Shown: positions 1 through 8,491 of the stretch, in pieces
Position numbering within the stretch: the first letter of the stretch is position 1
Layout: each line of letters starts with the position of its first letter
Source: Caballeronia ptereochthonis
GTDB taxonomy: Bacteria > Pseudomonadota > Gammaproteobacteria > Burkholderiales > Burkholderiaceae
Assembly: GCF_001545075.1 (NCBI RefSeq)
Contig: NZ_FCOB02000022.1
Location: forward strand, 1 to 64,000
DNA length: 64,000 nt
Reading direction: 5' to 3'
Notes under the pieces: generated by a model
Seen by the model: the letters and a program-made list of their open reading frames with translations, nothing else
Database searches by the model: none
What the model was told of the DNA's origin: nothing
Program-made: the position numbers and the translations under genes

Positions 1-37
1 GGGTGTCGGCTTCTTAAGCATGACCTCTATTAAAGAA

Positions 38-65
38 CAAAGCCCTGGGCAGAGCCAGGGCTTTG
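38..65 (-). terminator. Terminator hairpin after the porin gene
   Basis: Perfect 11-bp inverted repeat (CAAAGCCCTGG / CCAGGGCTTTG) with a 6-nt loop. Read on the minus strand it is followed by a T-rich stretch (TTCTTTAATAG), so it suits the end of the minus-strand porin transcript, about 70 bases past its stop codon. It may work in both directions. Confidence 0.6.
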
Positions 66-77
66 TCAGCAGTCTGA

Positions 78-99
78 GGGCGCCTTGCGGCGCCCTTTT
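78..99 (+). terminator. GC-rich hairpin followed by TTTT
   Basis: A 7-bp stem GGGCGCC / GGCGCCC with loop TTGC and a TTTT tract on the plus strand. It looks like a rho-independent terminator for a plus-strand gene lying left of the window; together with the hairpin at 38-65 it would insulate the porin gene. Confidence 0.5.
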
Positions 100-130
100 G
101 CTACAGCTTGCAGCTCACGCGACTTTTCTA

Positions 131-1312
131 TTAGAAGCGGTGACGGATACCCGTGTTCACGAGCACCTGACGGCTGCTCGAGGAAGGACCGAATGCGCCA
201 TTGCTGTTCGCGATAGCCGCCAGCGGGGTGAAATTATCATTACCGCCGCTGCCGATCTGCGCCACGGTTTCGATATGGAAGTCCGTGCGCTTGGACAGCG
301 CGTAGTCAGCCTGCAGACCAAACTGATGCCACTTGAGCGTACTGGACGTAAGGCCGAAGTCGCTGATCTTGCCGGTGGTATATGTGTACGCCGCTCCGAG
401 CGCCAAAGCCGGCGTCACGAAATAGCGCCCATTAACTTCATAGTTGTTGAATACGTTCGAGTAGTCACCACGGCGACCATTGTCGAAGCGCGTCTGCGTC
501 CACACTGCGCCGAAGACCATGGCGTCGTACGCGTAACTGGCGCCAGCGCCGAACGTACGCTGACGGAGGGAACCGTCGATGTCATCCAGGCCCAGCATCT
601 GCGGGGCTGCATCGCCGATAACAGCGCCATTGCCATTGGTGTGCGAGTTCACGCCGTTGGCCTGCATATACGCAGCCCCGATCTTCAACGGGCCGTTTGC
701 GTAGCCCGCACCGAAGCTGTAAGCCCGGTTGTCTGCAAACGCACCTGCCTTATTGGAGAAACCATACAGACCGCTGAACGAGAAGCCAGAGTAGTTGGCG
801 CTCTGGTACTTGATCGAGTTGGCGATGCTGAAGTTGCTGTTCAGGTTGTCGTTAGCCGCGACGTGGCCAAAATACGTACCACCCCAAGTACCGGCAGCAC
901 TCAGCGGCCCAAGGTAGTCAACGACGCCGTCGTACTGACGACCCAGTGTGACGGTACCGTAGTCGGAGGACATACCGACGTACGCCTGACGACCGAACAG
1001 CGTACCGTCTTCGTTGGCCTTACCGTTGTTCAGGCTGAAGCCATTCTCCAATACGAAGATCGCCTTCATGCCACCGCCCAGGTCTTCGGATCCGCGCAAA
1101 CCCCAGCGGCTCTCTTGCAGATTGCCACTGGTCAGGCCGCGAAAGCTCGCCTTCTGGTTTCCGTTGTTCGGATTGTCGTTGATGACGTTGTTCACGAACG
1201 TCAGCCCCGCGTCGACAACGCCATACAGCGTGACGCTGCTTTGCGCGCTTGCAGCGGTTGCAAACGATGCAGCCAGTGCTGCTACTGCCGCGCCGATGAG
1301 ATTCTTTTTCAT
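131..1312 (-). CDS. Outer-membrane general porin (Burkholderia OmpC-like)
   Basis: A 393-aa trimeric beta-barrel porin of the Gram-negative porin family, which lets small hydrophilic solutes cross the outer membrane. Residues 1-23 are a clear Sec signal peptide (MKKNLIGAAVAALAASFATA then ASA-Q). The mature protein opens with SSVTLYGVVDAGL, the hallmark first strand of Burkholderia/Bordetella porins, contains NSIKYQSANYSGFSFSGLYG and ends in RHRF, the terminal aromatic signal for outer-membrane assembly. Length is normal for the family. The ATG at 1312 has AGGAA 6 bases upstream. It is divergent from a LysR-type gene that could control it. Family is certain; substrate specificity cannot be read. 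Confidence 0.95.
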   Translation of the reverse strand: MKKNLIGAAVAALAASFATAASAQSSVTLYGVVDAGLTFVNNVINDNPNNGNQKASFRGLTSGNLQESRWGLRGSEDLGGGMKAIFVLENGFSLNNGKANEDGTLFGRQAYVGMSSDYGTVTLGRQYDGVVDYLGPLSAAGTWGGTYFGHVAANDNLNSNFSIANSIKYQSANYSGFSFSGLYGFSNKAGAFADNRAYSFGAGYANGPLKIGAAYMQANGVNSHTNGNGAVIGDAAPQMLGLDDIDGSLRQRTFGAGASYAYDAMVFGAVWTQTRFDNGRRGDYSNVFNNYEVNGRYFVTPALALGAAYTYTTGKISDFGLTSSTLKWHQFGLQADYALSKRTDFHIETVAQIGSGGNDNFTPLAAIANSNGAFGPSSSSRQVLVNTGIRHRF

Positions 1313-1753
1313 GCGTGTTCCTATGAGTGAGTCCTGAGACTCGATGGGTTGCTTCAGGCTGAGTGTTTGTCGAGTAGATTTGCTTCTTCACTCGCTTGGC
1401 TCTGCACCGATATTCGGCAGAGCAAAGTTTATTGCCCGACTTTTTTGGGACGCCGAAAAAGAAAACACAAAAATCCTTTCGAATAATTCAAAAAATGCAA
1501 TTTCAATATGAATAAACGCTTAGGCCACGTGGACTTATCCATCGCTTCGTTCAACGTGGGACAGAGCGCGAACACGCTTCAGTTGCATACATGCGACAGT
1601 GGTCGTATTGAGACAGGTGACGTTGATCAGAGCGATCTGATTCCGATGCAGCCAACTGCCCTTTAAGATCGCGCACGCGAGAAGGCCCTTCCAGCTCGCG
1701 TATCGAATCGCATAATCGCAGCGCTCAAAGATCGCTCCCTACCCGATCCCTTC
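1313..1753. promoter_or_regulatory. Divergent porin / LysR control region
   Basis: 441 bases without a gene, clearly more AT-rich than the flanking genes on its porin side (1425-1520). It must carry the promoters for both divergent genes. A bulged inverted repeat lies at 1399-1423 (GCTCTG ... CAGAGC around CCGA/TCGG), inside the likely porin 5' untranslated region. I could not place a convincing -35/-10 pair or a LysR binding site. Confidence 0.5.
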
Positions 1754-2713
1754 ATGAATCAACTCCAAGCGATGCGCGTCTTTCTCAAAGTGGCGGAAAC
1801 CGAATCATTCGGCCGTGCCGCCGCAGCGCTTGATCTGTCCAACGCCGTGATTACGCGCTACGTCTCCTTGCTGGAGACGCATCTCAACACTCGCCTGTTG
1901 AACCGGACAACGCGCAGCGTATCGCTGACCGAAGCGGGGCGCTCCTACGCTGAAGGCTGCCGCGCGGTCATCGAGCAAATCGACGCGATCGAAGCGTCCG
2001 TGGCGAACAGCTCGGTCGACCCGTCAGGCACGCTCAAAATCGTGGCATCAGCGTCGTTCTCGCTGCTCGGGCTCACACCGATGCTGTGCGAATTTCGCGA
2101 CCGGTATCCGAACGTGAAGTTGCGCCTGACCCTGCTGCATCGGCCGGTCGATCTCGTCGCCGAAGGCTTCGACGTCGGGATCGTCGTGCCTCATCTGGTC
2201 AACAGCGGCATGCTGATCAATCGCCCGTTGCTGAAAGTCGGCGCAGTGCTCGTCGCATCGCGGGAGTATTTGTCGCAGCGCGGTACGCCCGCTCATCCGG
2301 CCGCGCTCGTCACTCATGAATTTCTCGCGCCGTCCGCGGAAATCCACGGATCGACGTGGTCGTTCATCGGGCCATCCGGCGCAGTGGAAAGCGTCGTGCT
2401 GGATCCCGCGTACACGGTGAACAGTTCGCACATGCTGCGGCAGGCGGCCGTGTCCGGAATAGGCATTGCCGTGCTGCCTGAGACCTATGTGACGCAGGAC
2501 ATCCAGGCGGGTGCGCTGGTTCGCTTACTGCCGGACTACACGCTCAAGGACGCCGACAAGGAAGTGTCGATCGTCTACCCGGGACGGCGGCACGTCTCCG
2601 CCAAGACACGTTCCTTCGTGGATTTCGCGTTGGACTATTTTCGAAACCGCGAGCCCTTCAATGAGAACGCCGGAGCGTCCTCTGAATGGGTTGGATCGCG
2701 AACCCATTCGTAA
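1754..2713 (+). CDS. LysR-family transcriptional regulator
   Basis: A 319-aa LysR-type regulator. Residues 1-60 form the winged helix-turn-helix (MNQLQAMRVFLKVAETESFG, then AAAALDLSNAVITRYVSLLE), followed by NRTTRSVSLTEAG; residues about 90-295 form the periplasmic-binding-protein-like effector domain. It resembles the CrgA/DsdC-like subgroup with paired N-terminal MNQLQAMRVF. Length is typical. It is divergent from the porin gene across a 441-base gap, the usual geometry for a LysR regulator and its target, but that link is an inference. It converges on the sensor kinase downstream with 33 bases between stop codons. Confidence 0.93.
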   Translation: MNQLQAMRVFLKVAETESFGRAAAALDLSNAVITRYVSLLETHLNTRLLNRTTRSVSLTEAGRSYAEGCRAVIEQIDAIEASVANSSVDPSGTLKIVASASFSLLGLTPMLCEFRDRYPNVKLRLTLLHRPVDLVAEGFDVGIVVPHLVNSGMLINRPLLKVGAVLVASREYLSQRGTPAHPAALVTHEFLAPSAEIHGSTWSFIGPSGAVESVVLDPAYTVNSSHMLRQAAVSGIGIAVLPETYVTQDIQAGALVRLLPDYTLKDADKEVSIVYPGRRHVSAKTRSFVDFALDYFRNREPFNENAGASSEWVGSRTHS

Positions 2714-2746
2714 CAGGCGCGACGCTCGGCGCGCGGCCTGCCCCAA

Positions 2747-5704
2747 TCAGATGATCGTGGCAACCTGCGAGTGGATGCGCTCGACAAGGCGCTCGCATCG
2801 CGCGGCAAAGGCAAGCCCTTCTCGCTGGCGCATTTCTCGCGTTGCCGTACGCAAGTCGCGGCGAAAGGCCTCGAGCTCATCCAGCAGCGGCCGATACTGC
2901 AACACGCTGGCGGCCCCGATGACGCGATGATGCCAGTCGCGCAGATCATCGACGGTGCCGCGATCAAGCAATCGCCGAAGCGCGACGAGATCCTCGCGGA
3001 ACGACGATACGAACGCCTCCAGCAGCGCCTTCACGGTCGCCTCGTTACCCCACAGTTGCGCCATGGCCGCCAGATCGAGCTCGTCATCGTCTCGTGACGG
3101 CGTGGCGACATTGGGCGGAGACTGGGCATCGGCCCCGGTTGCAGAACGCTCCGACGCCCGCCAGCGATTCAGATGTTCGCGCAAGGTTGCAAGCCTGGTG
3201 GGCTTGACCAGGCAGTCGTCCATGCCGGCTTCGCGGCACCGGCTCAACTCGTCGGGCACGGTACTGGCCGTGATGCCAAGAATCGGCAGATGCCGCAACG
3301 TTCCGGACTCTTCGGTTCGCACGCGGCGCGCAAGCTCGTAGCCCGTCATGTTCGGCATGTGGCAGTCGGTGATCAGGAAACCGTATCGCGTATTCGCCAG
3401 GGCGGAGAGCGCCTCGGCGCCGTCGTGCACGACGTCGCAGGCGAAACCGAGCAGCGCAAGCTGATGACGGATCAACTCCTGATTGACCGGATGATCCTCG
3501 GCCACGAGCACGAGCGTGCCGCTGCGCAGCGCATCTTCCCGGTCCGGCACAGCCATCTTCGTTTCAGGGCCGAGCGCCGCGCGCGATGCGATCTGCGGCA
3601 TACCCGTCAGCGCCGCGACGCATGCCGCGCCGAGCCCATGCCATGAGATCGGATTGACGCTCACGCGGATGTCGTCCTCGAGAATGCGGTATCCGGTCGG
3701 CTTCGGCTTCTCGGTGATGTGGATCACGCGCGAGCCCATCGGCGACGTGCTCTTGTGTATGTCGCTCAGAAAGATGATGTCGACGCCTTCGAGCGCTCCA
3801 GGCTCGGATAACGCAAGGTCTCCGGGCGCGTGCCGTTCCAATTCGAGGCCGAGCGCTTCGCCATAGTGGAGGAGCGCCGCAGCCACGCGGTCGTCGTCGA
3901 TTGCGACAATGCCGCGCTTGCCTCGAAGTCCCTCGATCTGGTAATGCAATGTCTCGACGGGCATCGTGAGCCGAACGGTCATGGCCGTTCCGACGCCAAT
4001 TGTGCTCTTCAGGCTCATCGTGCCGCCCATCAGTTCGACGAGGCGATTGCAGATCGTGAGTCCGAGCCCGGTACCACCGAAGCGCCGCGTCGTGGATGTC
4101 TCCGCTTGAACGAATGGTTCGAACAGGCTCTCCTGGGCCTCTGGGGCGATCCCGATGCCGGTATCCTTCACGCACAATTCGATGATTTGTTCCGCGTCGC
4201 GCTGCTCGACCGCATGCACATGAAGCGAGACATCGCCCTTGATCGTGAACTTAATGGCGTTGCTCATCAAATTGAAGAGAATCTGCCGGAGGCGCACGCT
4301 GTCGCCCCTGACGGTCGCGGCCACTTCCGGCCCGACATCGACTCGCACGCGTAGGCCCTTCTCATGCGCTCGCCCAGCAAGCAGGCCGACCGCGCTGTCC
4401 ACCAAGTCACGAAGGTCGATCGACGTCGATTCGATCGCCAGTCTGCCCGCCTCGATCTTCGAATAGTCGAGGAGATCATCGAGGATCTGCAACAGCGCGC
4501 TCGCGGAATCCTGAATCATGCCGAGCATCTGCGACTGGTCCGGATTCAGCCGCGTGTTCTCGAGAACTTCGACGAGCCCCAGCACGCCGTTCATCGGCGT
4601 GCGGATTTCGTGGCTCATCATCGCGAGAAAGTCGTCCTTGGCGCGCGAGGCGGCTTCGGCGGTATCTCGCGCCCGGGCGAGTTCATCCGCGCGCGCATGC
4701 TCCACGCTGGCATCAGCCCAGTAGCCGCTCCATACCACCGCGCCGTCGTCTTCGCGCTGCGCGACGAGATCAGCGCGAATCCAGCGCGTGATGCTGTCGA
4801 TTGTCGAGCGGAATTCCGTATGCAAAGGCTCGAGCGTGCGCGCCGACGTTTCGATTTCCTTGAGCAGGCGGGCGGCGTCTTGGGCGTGGACCCGCATCAG
4901 CAGATGAATCGGATCGTCGGCCAGCGTCACCACATCCAGGCCGAGCAACTGGCGCGTGTCGCCATCGATATATGGAAGACTGTAAGTGCCGTCGCTCGCC
5001 CGGCGCAACTGAAAGACCACGGCGGGCAGCGATCGGGTCACGTCGTGAAGGCGCCGCTCGGTCTGCCGGGCGCGGGATTCCGCATTGCGAATATCGGTGA
5101 TGTCGATCATCGTACCGACGACGCCCGCCCGCTCGCCATTCGAAGCCGCGAACGCACCGGTCCAGAAAAGACCGCAGCGCGGGACATTCTGGTCGTCACG
5201 GAACTCGGCTTCGAGTTCCTGCCGCTCGCCGGTCGCAAAGGTCCTGCTGGTGAGATCGTGCAGCAGTCGGCTATGCTCGGCGCCCCATGCTGCGACCTCG
5301 AGGCTGGTGCGCCCGATGATATCTTCACGCCGTACGCCGAGCGCTTCTTCGAAAGCACGGTTGACCGCGATGTAGCGGTTCTCCATGTCCTTTGCGACAA
5401 GCGGATACGGAACCACTTCCATCATGGTCTGCTGAAAGCTGAGTTGTGTGCCGAGCTGCTGCTCCGTCTCGATTCGCTTAGCCACCTCCTGTTGCAGCAG
5501 GATGAACGCGCGAAGCGTCACGAACAGCACCGCTGCCACACCGATGAGCACCGGCAGCAGGCGCAACCCTGTGATGTTCCAGCCCGGCTCCGCCGCGTAG
5601 CAGCAGAGTGGCACGATCAGACATATGAGCAACAAGCAACGCGCGAACGATGATCTCAATTCGAACCTCTCAGAAGCAGGCCGACACCTGCCACGGCAAT
5701 TCAT
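2747..5704 (-). CDS. Tripartite hybrid sensor histidine kinase (PAS-PAS-HisKA-HATPase-pseudoREC-REC-Hpt)
   Basis: A 985-aa inner-membrane sensor kinase. Two hydrophobic segments (about 20-37 and 48-70) are followed by PAS domains (about 90-205 and 215-335), a HisKA dimerisation domain with phospho-His365 (FLAMMSHEIRTP), an ATPase domain with N box (LMSNAIKFT), DTGIGI and GGTGLGL, a receiver-like segment lacking the acidic site (about 591-700), a canonical receiver with Asp780 (LITDCHMPNMTG) and Lys (CLVKP), and a C-terminal Hpt domain with His926 (HHRVIGAAS). This is the BvgS/EvgS-type His-Asp-His relay. I prefer the ATG at 5704, preceded by GGAG, over a TTG at 5734. Three response regulators lie directly upstream on the same strand, so they are the likely phosphate acceptors. 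The signal is unknown. Confidence 0.92.
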   Translation of the reverse strand: MNCRGRCRPASERFELRSSFARCLLLICLIVPLCCYAAEPGWNITGLRLLPVLIGVAAVLFVTLRAFILLQQEVAKRIETEQQLGTQLSFQQTMMEVVPYPLVAKDMENRYIAVNRAFEEALGVRREDIIGRTSLEVAAWGAEHSRLLHDLTSRTFATGERQELEAEFRDDQNVPRCGLFWTGAFAASNGERAGVVGTMIDITDIRNAESRARQTERRLHDVTRSLPAVVFQLRRASDGTYSLPYIDGDTRQLLGLDVVTLADDPIHLLMRVHAQDAARLLKEIETSARTLEPLHTEFRSTIDSITRWIRADLVAQREDDGAVVWSGYWADASVEHARADELARARDTAEAASRAKDDFLAMMSHEIRTPMNGVLGLVEVLENTRLNPDQSQMLGMIQDSASALLQILDDLLDYSKIEAGRLAIESTSIDLRDLVDSAVGLLAGRAHEKGLRVRVDVGPEVAATVRGDSVRLRQILFNLMSNAIKFTIKGDVSLHVHAVEQRDAEQIIELCVKDTGIGIAPEAQESLFEPFVQAETSTTRRFGGTGLGLTICNRLVELMGGTMSLKSTIGVGTAMTVRLTMPVETLHYQIEGLRGKRGIVAIDDDRVAAALLHYGEALGLELERHAPGDLALSEPGALEGVDIIFLSDIHKSTSPMGSRVIHITEKPKPTGYRILEDDIRVSVNPISWHGLGAACVAALTGMPQIASRAALGPETKMAVPDREDALRSGTLVLVAEDHPVNQELIRHQLALLGFACDVVHDGAEALSALANTRYGFLITDCHMPNMTGYELARRVRTEESGTLRHLPILGITASTVPDELSRCREAGMDDCLVKPTRLATLREHLNRWRASERSATGADAQSPPNVATPSRDDDELDLAAMAQLWGNEATVKALLEAFVSSFREDLVALRRLLDRGTVDDLRDWHHRVIGAASVLQYRPLLDELEAFRRDLRTATREMRQREGLAFAARCERLVERIHSQVATII

Positions 5705-5826
5705 CGCGCTCCGGCTGACCGCGTCGAAATGCAAATGTCCTGAGTCTGATCTGCCTCGCTTCGAGACCGAATCAGAAGCGTCCCAAATAATTCCGAGATG
5801 AACGCGGTCCAGACGATCTCGTCACT

Positions 5827-6477
5827 TCATATCAACCCGACCTGCTGCAGAAAAGCGACGAGTTCAGTTTCTGTTTCGAGTCCCAACTTGCGCATGCCGC
5901 TTCGTTTCTGCGTGGCGATCGTCTTGCGGCTACGGCCGACATGGGCGGCGATCTCGTGGACCAAAAGGCCGCGCGCATAGAGCTGAAACACCTCCCATTC
6001 GCGCCGGCTCAGCACGCCGGCCCGCGCCGGCGACGTATGCGGCAGTTGACGCACGGCCGCTTCCACGCACGGTGAAAGAAAGCAGTCACCGGCCTCCGCC
6101 ACGGATATCGCCTCGCTCAGACACTCGAGCCCATCGCGCTTGTCGATCACGCCATCGAGTCCCAGTTGAACGAGAGCCGCCAGCATGCGAGGCTGTGAGA
6201 TCATCGTCACGACGATGACCTTCGGTCGCCCCTGCTGCCACGACAGACGCCGTAGAAATCCGATCGAATTGCTTTCTCCGTCAATGCCCCGCATACCGAT
6301 GTCCGAGAAAACGTAGTCGCACGGCGAGGCGTCGAGCGCCTCGGCCAACTGTGACGTGTCTCGCGCAGTAGCGACCACCCGTATCTGCCCTTCCCGCTCC
6401 AGAAAGCTCCGAATACCCTTGATGACGACTGGATGGTCGTCCGCAACGATCGCTCGTATCGGCGTTGTTGTTCTCAT
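5827..6477 (-). CDS. RcsB-like response regulator (third of three)
   Basis: A 216-aa NarL/FixJ-class response regulator: receiver domain (about 6-125) with acidic pair VADDHP, phosphoacceptor Asp59 (YVFSDIGMRG) and Lys in GVIDKRDG, then a LuxR-type helix-turn-helix (about 148-210). The DNA-binding part (LSRREWEVFQLYARG, then KTIATQKRSGMRKLGL) is closest in style to enterobacterial RcsB. The usual Pro after the phosphoacceptor motif (DxxMP) is Arg here. Start is the ATG at 6477; the upstream TTG would add 13 unlikely residues. It lies 122 bases ahead of the hybrid kinase and 114 bases after the second regulator. Target genes unknown. Confidence 0.9.
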   Translation of the reverse strand: MRTTTPIRAIVADDHPVVIKGIRSFLEREGQIRVVATARDTSQLAEALDASPCDYVFSDIGMRGIDGESNSIGFLRRLSWQQGRPKVIVVTMISQPRMLAALVQLGLDGVIDKRDGLECLSEAISVAEAGDCFLSPCVEAAVRQLPHTSPARAGVLSRREWEVFQLYARGLLVHEIAAHVGRSRKTIATQKRSGMRKLGLETETELVAFLQQVGLI

Positions 6478-6591
6478 ATTCTTGTTGGTTGTGTTGAGAA
6501 ATCCGGCACGCACCAATCGTTGAAATCGACTGAGCGTTGTCCCCTGCGCAGGCCTCGAATGCCAGTGCGTCGTACGCGCTGCGAGAACCTG

Positions 6592-7272
6592 TTAAATCAA
6601 GCCGCTGTCCGCTATGAAACGATATAGATCCGCGTCGGTAGAAAGATCCAGCTTTCGCATGGCCGCGCACTTTTGCGCGCTGATCGTCTTCACGCTGCGT
6701 TCCAGTTCCTTCGCGATCTCGGTGACATTCGCGCCCCTCGCATAGCGTTCGATCACTTCGAGTTCACGGCTCGTGAGCCTCTGCCGGATGAAGCGCGCGT
6801 GATTTTCGGCGTCCGAGAGTGCCAGCGTGCGGCGTATCGTCGGCCCGAGATAGGTCTCGTTCGCAATGACTGAGACGATGGCCACGTAAATCAGATCGAG
6901 GCGATCCTCCTTGCTGAGAAATGCATGTGCGCCGGCTTCCAGCACCTGCTTGACGAGCGCGGCATCGTCGTTGCGCGACAGAACGACCAGCTGGACATCC
7001 GGATAGCGATTGGCCAGATGCTGGATCATCTCGACACCTTCTCCGTGATGCCCGCCCGGCATGAAGAGATCGACGATCGCTACGTCGCAATCTCCACGCG
7101 CGAGCGACTCATTGAGCTGCGTAGAATTTGCGTTACGACTCACAACCTCCACGTTGGGAAAATTCCCCACGAGTCTTTCGATCGCGAGAATGACGAGAGG
7201 ATGGTCATCCGCGATCGCCAGCCTCACCCGTTTAGCATGCGAAAACACCTGGCTTCCGTTTGCGGATTCCAT
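6592..7272 (-). CDS. RcsB-like response regulator (second of three)
   Basis: A 226-aa receiver plus LuxR-type helix-turn-helix protein. Acidic pair IADDHP, phosphoacceptor Asp68 (VAIVDLFMPGG), conserved Lys (AFLSKEDR), and a DNA-binding domain with LTSRELEVIERYARG and KTISAQKCAAMRKLDL, again RcsB-like. The frame is open further upstream, with an ATG at 7368, but only the ATG at 7272 has a good ribosome site (AAGGGG, 9 bases upstream) and gives a normal family length. It lies 123 bases behind the first regulator. It is a diverged paralogue of its two neighbours, so regulators of this locus probably arose by tandem duplication. Confident on family, not on start. Confidence 0.9.
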   Translation of the reverse strand: MESANGSQVFSHAKRVRLAIADDHPLVILAIERLVGNFPNVEVVSRNANSTQLNESLARGDCDVAIVDLFMPGGHHGEGVEMIQHLANRYPDVQLVVLSRNDDAALVKQVLEAGAHAFLSKEDRLDLIYVAIVSVIANETYLGPTIRRTLALSDAENHARFIRQRLTSRELEVIERYARGANVTEIAKELERSVKTISAQKCAAMRKLDLSTDADLYRFIADSGLI

Positions 7273-7395
7273 CAAATCAAACCCCTTCGCGCCATGCGAA
7301 CTTGAATCTACTGCAAGAACCGATTTATTAGAATCGGATACCGAAACATTGAAATACATAAGATGCATCCGAAATAAAACTGGATGATGAAACAA

Positions 7396-8118
7396 TCATC
7401 CCAATCCACGTGCGCGAACAAAAGCGAACAATCCGGGATCGTTCCTCACGCCGAGCTTGTTCATGGCATCGCGTTTCTGGCGGCTGATCGTGCGAACATC
7501 GCGGTCGAGTTCCCTTGCGATTTCCGTAATCGAGTGGCCTTTGGCGAACAGCCGGACGACCTCGATCTCTCTCGGAGAGAGAGGCAGCTGCTCGGAGGGA
7601 AAGTCCGTCTCTGCGCCCGCTTCCGCAAGCGCTGCAACAAACGATGCGCTCACGTAACGCCGTCCGACACTGGCGTGGCGGACCGCCGTTGCCACGAGTT
7701 CAATCGGCTCGGCCTTGTTGACAAGCCCCATTGCGCCGGCGTTCAGGATGGAACGCAGGATCGCAACGTTGCTCACGCTCGTCAGCACGACGATGCTGAT
7801 GCTCGGGAAATCCTGCCGCACCTTGCGAATGAGACGAAGTCCATCCTTCGCATCCGCTCCGTGCTCGGGCATCGCGAAGTCCGTGACGAGTACATCGCAC
7901 GGAACATCGACGAGCTCGGCCAATAACGTACTCGCATTATTTGCCTCGCCGACTACGTCTATTCCATCGTCGGCAGCAAACAGCGCCTTCATCCCAAGGA
8001 CAACGAAGGGATGATCGTCAGCCAACACTACTCGAAGTTTCAAAAGGCCCCCGTTATATCGTTTAGTCTCCACGATTCCGCTTATTGGATCGCACGCTGA
8101 CCGGACAGTAAGCTGCAT
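7396..8118 (-). CDS. RcsB-like response regulator (first of three)
   Basis: A 240-aa response regulator: receiver with LADDHP, phosphoacceptor Asp80 (VLVTDFAMPEHGADAKDG) and Lys (GLVNKAEP), then a LuxR-type helix-turn-helix (LSPREIEVVRLFAKGHSITE, then RTISRQKRDAMNKLGV). The receiver motif DxxMP followed by an acidic/Gly-rich loop and the C-terminal QK...MxKLGV are typical of RcsB. It has about 25 residues before the receiver; the ATG at 8118 has AAGG 6 bases upstream, though a shorter form cannot be excluded. It is the first gene of the minus-strand regulator series that ends in the hybrid kinase. Confidence 0.9.
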   Translation of the reverse strand: MQLTVRSACDPISGIVETKRYNGGLLKLRVVLADDHPFVVLGMKALFAADDGIDVVGEANNASTLLAELVDVPCDVLVTDFAMPEHGADAKDGLRLIRKVRQDFPSISIVVLTSVSNVAILRSILNAGAMGLVNKAEPIELVATAVRHASVGRRYVSASFVAALAEAGAETDFPSEQLPLSPREIEVVRLFAKGHSITEIARELDRDVRTISRQKRDAMNKLGVRNDPGLFAFVRARGLG

Positions 8119-8432
8119 CGGCGCCTTTTCGGCCGAATAACTGCCTGTCTATATGCACGCTTATTACCCGGCGGTCTTCAAACGCGAACAACAAAATGAA
8201 TGAATTCAATGGCAACAAGCAAATAAAAATTGCTCACCATATTCGCGAACGCGTGCTTTCAAAATAAATTGCGGATATTTCGCAGACCATAGGATTATTC
8301 CGATTGGGCCATCCTAAATCCACCTCCTCGGAATTCGGCGCACCAGATCATTGGCAAACGACGTGAGATTAATACGTCACGGCAAAAAAAGGGGGGAGCG
8401 CGCGATAATTCAGAAAGCGCCTCGCCAAAATG
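8119..8432. promoter_or_regulatory. AT-rich region upstream of the regulator/kinase locus
   Basis: About 310 bases without a gene between the first response regulator and the ssb terminator. It is strikingly AT-rich compared with neighbours, especially 8190-8345. It must hold the promoter for the minus-strand regulator locus. I could not identify a convincing -35/-10 pair or operator, and see no coding sequence in it. Confidence 0.4.
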
Positions 8433-8464
8433 AAAAAAGCCTCGAGCTGTCGAAGCTCGAGGCT
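8433..8464 (-). terminator. Rho-independent terminator of ssb
   Basis: Perfect 10-bp stem AGCCTCGAGC / GCTCGAGGCT with a 7-nt loop, followed on the minus strand by a run of six T. It lies 28 bases after the ssb stop codon. Confidence 0.85.
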
Positions 8465-8491
8465 GTCCGATGCATGAATCGTTGCGATTCG

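Noticed and set aside
1..37. Possible end of a gene at the left edge
   Set aside because: Too short to identify; a frame ending in TAA near base 17 exists but has no supporting feature.
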